From Phycisphaeraceae bacterium (GTDB taxonomy: Bacteria > Planctomycetota > Phycisphaerae > Phycisphaerales > Phycisphaeraceae), in the NCBI GenBank assembly GCA_029260695.1, contig JAJDCT010000399.1, positions 1 through 8,610 on the forward strand: 8,610 bases of DNA, in the 5' to 3' direction. Made by a program: the position numbers and the translations under genes. The notes beneath the pieces are model-generated. The model searched no databases. It had not been told where the DNA came from and worked only from the letters and a program-made list of their open reading frames with translations. Shown here piece after piece: positions 6,082-8,610 of the stretch (positions are counted from its first letter, which is position 1; every line of letters begins with the position of its first letter).

Positions 6082-7080
6082 GTGTCTGACCGTGTCTATA
6101 TCCGTGACCTTAAAGCGGCGCAGAACCTCGACGGGGTGTTCGCGGTGCAGAACTGCCAGTTGGGCAAGACCAAGAACGGCAAGCCTTTCATCAAGTGCCT
6201 GCTGGCTGACAAGACAGGGCGGACCCCCGGGCGGATGTGGAACACCTCTGAGGAGCAGTTCCAGGCGCTCCCGACGGATGGGTTCGTGTGGATCGCCGGG
6301 CAGACCCAGCCCTACCAGGGCGAGATGCAGATCATCATCCAGGATATCCGGCCCTACGAGCCCAGCGCCCAGGACCTCACAGAGCTTCTTCCCTCAACGG
6401 AATACGACATCGACGACATGTTCGCGCAGGTGCTCCGCTTCCTACAGTCATTAGAGCACCCGGCGATCAAGGAGCTTGCCAACCGCTACCTCGAAGACGG
6501 CGAGTTGATGGACAAGTTCTGCAAGGCCCCGGCCGCGATGACGCTGCACCACGCCTACCTCGGCGGGCTGCTCGAACACACCCTGGGCTTGATGAAGCTG
6601 GCGGATGTGTTCTGCCCGCTGCATCCGAAACTTAACCGCGACATCGTGATATTCGGGCTGTTCCTGCACGATCTGGGCAAGTGTGATGAGCTGACCTGGG
6701 AAAATGGGTTTGGTTATTCCGATGACGGCCAGCTTGTCGGTCACATCGCCCGGGGCGCGATCTGGCTGCAGGAAAAGGTCAAGGCCTGTGAAGAGGCGGG
6801 TACTAAGGTTCCCGACGCGATCCAAAAAGTGCTGACACACATCATCCTCTCCCACCACGGCGTGCCCGAGTTCGGTGCATTGAAGATCCCCGCGACCCCC
6901 GAGGCGATCGCTATCAGCCTGCTGGATAATCTTGACGCCAAGCTGAACATGGCGGTCACCGCAGCCCGTGGCGATAGCGGCAAGCCGGCCGACCTCGGAG
7001 GCGACTTCACCGAAAAGATTTGGGCCTTGGACACCAGGCTTTACCGCCCCGACCCCACGACCGTCCCCGACAAGGAATAA
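6082..7080 (+). CDS. YhaM-like 3'-5' exoribonuclease (OB fold plus HD domain)
   Basis: The 332-residue product has the two-part layout of YhaM: an N-terminal OB fold (about 10-95; VFAVQNCQLGKTKNGKPFIKCLLADKTG, then GFVWIAGQTQPYQGEMQIII) that would bind nucleic acid, and a C-terminal HD phosphohydrolase domain (about 145-300). Metal-binding candidates are His156/His157 (LHHAYLGGLLEHT), His166, His196-Asp197 (LFLHDLGK), His221 (VGHI), His258/His259 (LSHHG) and Asp282 (LLDNLDAKLN). B. subtilis YhaM is a cytoplasmic exonuclease acting on RNA and single-stranded DNA, about 314 residues long. By analogy this enzyme trims 3' ends in RNA turnover. It starts with GTG behind a strong ribosome binding site and ends in TAA. 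It has its own probable promoter and seems monocistronic, converging on the GH17 gene across 72 bases. Substrate choice in this lineage is inferred. Confidence 0.88.
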   Translation: MSDRVYIRDLKAAQNLDGVFAVQNCQLGKTKNGKPFIKCLLADKTGRTPGRMWNTSEEQFQALPTDGFVWIAGQTQPYQGEMQIIIQDIRPYEPSAQDLTELLPSTEYDIDDMFAQVLRFLQSLEHPAIKELANRYLEDGELMDKFCKAPAAMTLHHAYLGGLLEHTLGLMKLADVFCPLHPKLNRDIVIFGLFLHDLGKCDELTWENGFGYSDDGQLVGHIARGAIWLQEKVKACEEAGTKVPDAIQKVLTHIILSHHGVPEFGALKIPATPEAIAISLLDNLDAKLNMAVTAARGDSGKPADLGGDFTEKIWALDTRLYRPDPTTVPDKE

Positions 7081-7113
7081 TTAAGCAGGGCGCATAAGTT
7101 TTTCTGGTTTAGC

Positions 7114-7131
7114 CCGGTCGGCCCCGACCGG
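7114..7131. terminator. Strong GC hairpin between convergent genes, possible bidirectional terminator
   Basis: CCGGTCG at 7114-7120 and CGACCGG at 7125-7131 are exact reverse complements around GCCC; with a bulged C the stem can extend to AGC/GCT. It lies 33 bases after the YhaM-like stop and 21 bases after the GH17 stop. No T-tract follows the stem on either strand; on the plus strand GTTTTTCTGGTTT precedes it. It is therefore not a textbook intrinsic terminator, but position and strength suggest an end or stabilising hairpin for both transcripts. Confidence 0.45.
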
Positions 7132-7152
7132 CTGCACCCCGCACCCGTAAAC

Positions 7153-8211
7153 CTACTCGTCCTTCTGCAACTGCAACACCGCTTTGGGTGTACGGTCCGC
7201 GTTAAACAGGCCCCAGTGCTTCTCGACCTCGTCGGGGTGGTCGCCGCCTTTCCAATTCTCATCGAACGCTTCGAAGTAGAAGTTCGGGATGCTTTCCCGG
7301 GTGGTCCAAGCGATGTAGTCGCGATAGAACCGTGTCTGCAGGTCTTCGTTGGCCTCGGCTGTAATAAACTTGCCCTGGTCGCCCTGGTCGTTCTTGCGGG
7401 TGGCCCAACCGGCCTCGCCGATCACCAGCGTGTGGCCGGGGTGCTGCTTGGCACACAGGCCGTACTGCTCCTGCGTCCATGCCATCGCGTCCTCGAACGA
7501 CTGCTGGTTCCACATGGCATAAATATGCGTGACGATGAAGTCAACCTCGTCGGCGACGGCCTTGCTCTCGGGCTTGATCCAGTAGGAGAAGGCATCGGCC
7601 GTACTCACGGGCACCTCGGCACCGGCGCGGGCCTGACGGATATAGCCAATCAATACAGCGGGCTGGACCTTATGGAAACTCCAGGACACCTGCGACTCGT
7701 TGCCGACGGTGATCGCGGCGACGATGTCGGGGTACTCGTTGGCCAACCGGACCGCCGTATCGACCTCCGCCTGATTCGCCGCCATTACGTCCGCGATTTT
7801 TTCGACCACCTGTCCCTGGTCATCCACCTGGGTCTCGGTCGAAACCCACGCGCCTAGCACGACCCTCAGGCCCAGCCCTTCGTCGCGTATCAGGCTCAAG
7901 ACCTCCTCAGATGCACCACGCGAGCCATACATCCGCAGCATCGACCAGTGCTTGCTGATGATCAGCAGGTCTTCGAGCATCTGCTCGCGGTTGGGCGAAG
8001 TGCCCTCGGGGCTCTGGCCGTCACGGTGAGGTCCGTAGCAGATCGCGTTGCCGATCCACCGCCCGTCCTGGGTCGTGACGAACGGGCGCTTGGTTACGGG
8101 TGTCTGGCTCTGGGTTGCCGGGGACTGCCCCGCGGTGACGGATGAACACGAGATCAGCACGCATGCGATCAGGGCCGACAAGGCGGCCAGACGACGGGTG
8201 ATAGGAGTCAT
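7153..8211 (-). CDS. GH17-family glycoside hydrolase (glucan endo-1,3-beta-glucosidase type), lipoprotein
   Basis: The product is 352 residues. Residues 1-21 are a lipoprotein signal: RR at 6-7, hydrophobic core and lipobox LISC with the modified Cys22; the Ser after it suggests no inner-membrane retention by the E. coli rule. A Ser/Thr/Gln-rich linker (23-42) leads to a single TIM-barrel domain. GNAICYGPHRDGQSP (54-68) and LRMYGS (92-97) match the first barrel strands of bacterial GH17. VGNE at 169-172 supplies the probable acid/base Glu172, and IGEAGW at 264-269 the probable nucleophile Glu266. FEAFDENWK (313-321) and HWGLFNADRTPK (332-343) are the usual C-terminal signatures. Family members cleave or rearrange beta-1,3-glucans such as laminarin; the exact activity (endo-glucanase or transglycosylase) cannot be told. 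ATG at 8209-8211 has AAAGAGG six bases before it. No neighbouring transporter or other glycan gene is visible. Confidence 0.87.
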   Translation of the reverse strand: MTPITRRLAALSALIACVLISCSSVTAGQSPATQSQTPVTKRPFVTTQDGRWIGNAICYGPHRDGQSPEGTSPNREQMLEDLLIISKHWSMLRMYGSRGASEEVLSLIRDEGLGLRVVLGAWVSTETQVDDQGQVVEKIADVMAANQAEVDTAVRLANEYPDIVAAITVGNESQVSWSFHKVQPAVLIGYIRQARAGAEVPVSTADAFSYWIKPESKAVADEVDFIVTHIYAMWNQQSFEDAMAWTQEQYGLCAKQHPGHTLVIGEAGWATRKNDQGDQGKFITAEANEDLQTRFYRDYIAWTTRESIPNFYFEAFDENWKGGDHPDEVEKHWGLFNADRTPKAVLQLQKDE

Positions 8212-8217
8212 GAGTTG

Positions 8218-8224
8218 CCTCTTT
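8218..8224 (-). promoter_or_regulatory. Ribosome binding site of the GH17 gene
   Basis: Read on the minus strand, AAAGAGG lies six bases before the ATG at 8209-8211, confirming that start. Confidence 0.55.
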
Positions 8225-8236
8225 CCGGGGTTGTTC

Positions 8237-8265
8237 TATATAGGTAAATGAGCATTTCAAGCTAA
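8237..8265 (-). promoter_or_regulatory. Candidate promoter of the GH17 gene
   Basis: On the minus strand, TTAGCT (8260-8265) and TATATA (8237-8242) are separated by exactly 17 bases. The -10 is good and the -35 weak. Transcription would start near 8230, giving a leader of about 20 bases that contains the AAAGAGG site. Confidence 0.35.
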
Positions 8266-8322
8266 CGGGTCTTACTTGCGGGATCAATGGGTTTCAGCGA
8301 AGTAACAAAGTTTTTGAATTCG

Positions 8323-8396
8323 AATCGGCCGCATCGTGCCATAACAAGGGTTACCAAGTGGGGGCGCACGGCTACAGCCCTATACGGCGGCCGATT
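8323..8396. repeat. Perfect 10-bp inverted repeat upstream of the NUDIX gene
   Basis: AATCGGCCGC at 8323-8332 and GCGGCCGATT at 8387-8396 are exact reverse complements with 54 bases between. Inside are CGTGC (8335-8339) pairing with GCACG (8366-8370), and a small GGC-TACA-GCC hairpin (8370-8379). If transcribed, the region could fold as an outer stem enclosing two inner elements. As DNA it could be a pair of regulator sites between the divergent GH17 and NUDIX genes. Each arm holds the self-complementary CGGCCG, which raises the odds of a chance match. It resembles no riboswitch I know. Confidence 0.4.
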
Positions 8397-8401
8397 ATTG
8401 T

Positions 8402-8407
8402 TATGAT
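8402..8407 (+). promoter_or_regulatory. Candidate -10 element overlapping the first possible NUDIX start
   Basis: TATGAT matches five of six bases of the -10 consensus. Transcription would begin near 8414, right at the in-frame GTG at 8415, which would give a leaderless or nearly leaderless message. No recognisable -35 stands 17 bases upstream (CCTATA). Confidence 0.3.
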
Positions 8408-8610
8408 CCGTCGCGTGTCAGACCCCCTGCCATACAAGATCGCTGTGTTGTGCTACCTGTTTGATGAAGAGGGCAGGCTGCTGTTGCTGCACCGGGTGCG
8501 CCCGCCCAACCAGGACCTGTACTCACCGGTCGGCGGCAAGCTCGAGCAGTCGCTCGGCGAGAGCCCGACTACCTGTGCGGTCCGTGAGATCCACGAGGAG
8601 ACCGGGTTGA
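8403..8610 (+). CDS. NUDIX hydrolase, N-terminal part only
   Basis: This gene runs off the right edge; about 69 codons are visible. The product begins MIRRVSDPLPYKIAVLCYLF, then a strand LLLLHRVRPPNQDLYSPVGGKLE and the NUDIX helix GESPTTCAVREIHEETGL. The core residues of the box (REIHEETGL with the metal-binding Glu residues) are intact. The loop between GGKLE and GE is two residues longer than in the standard GX5E form. NUDIX enzymes split nucleoside diphosphates linked to another group. This layout, with an early beta strand and LLLLHR, resembles MutT-like or 8-oxo-dGTP-type enzymes, but substrate cannot be read from the sequence. Two starts are possible: ATG at 8403 and GTG at 8415 (MSDPLPYK). 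No Shine-Dalgarno precedes either, and a -10-like TATGAT overlaps the ATG, which slightly favours the GTG. Confidence 0.85.
   Translation, partial: MIRRVSDPLPYKIAVLCYLFDEEGRLLLLHRVRPPNQDLYSPVGGKLEQSLGESPTTCAVREIHEETGL

Noticed and set aside
7216..7857. A 213-codon plus-strand ORF antisense to the GH17 gene
   Set aside because: It is a shadow frame of the GH17 gene, which has catalytic motifs, a signal peptide and a ribosome binding site.

Overview
The window is a high-GC bacterial chromosome segment with mostly ordinary genes on both strands and short intergenic gaps (10 to about 200 bases). The best guess for its source is a free-living, probably aquatic member of the Planctomycetota, class Phycisphaerae. 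The clues are a Tat-exported NIF3-type protein, a very large exported phosphoesterase carrying a CBM9-like module, weak or absent Shine-Dalgarno sites at several genes, and a lipoprotein glycosidase of the laminarinase class. This placement is inferred from the style of the proteins, not from a marker gene.

Layout from left to right: the N-terminal part of a membrane protein, probably a CPBP-type intramembrane protease (minus strand, runs off the left edge). Next is apt, adenine phosphoribosyltransferase (minus). Diverging from it is murA (plus), followed four bases later by a small Trm112/YcaR-like protein. Converging on that pair is a 715-residue exported purple-acid-phosphatase-like enzyme (minus), which shares a 135-base divergent promoter region with the Tat-exported NIF3-like protein (plus). 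A YhaM-like 3'-5' exoribonuclease (OB fold plus HD domain, plus strand) follows. Converging on it across a strong GC hairpin is a GH17 glucanase-type lipoprotein (minus). At the right edge is the N-terminal part of a NUDIX hydrolase (plus).

The genes fall into three loose groups: nucleotide and RNA turnover (apt, YhaM-like, NUDIX), peptidoglycan precursor synthesis (murA with its small partner), and exported hydrolases that could gain phosphate or sugar from organic matter (phosphoesterase, GH17, possibly NIF3-like). Only murA and the Trm112-like gene look like an operon.

I see no rRNA, tRNA, CRISPR array, transposase, phage gene or defence cassette. No clearly new multi-gene system is visible. 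The points most worth a second look are the split domain of the phosphoesterase, the exported NIF3-like protein and its divergent neighbour, the inverted repeat and start-site ambiguity before the NUDIX gene, and a 9-base periodic intergenic element before the YhaM-like gene.
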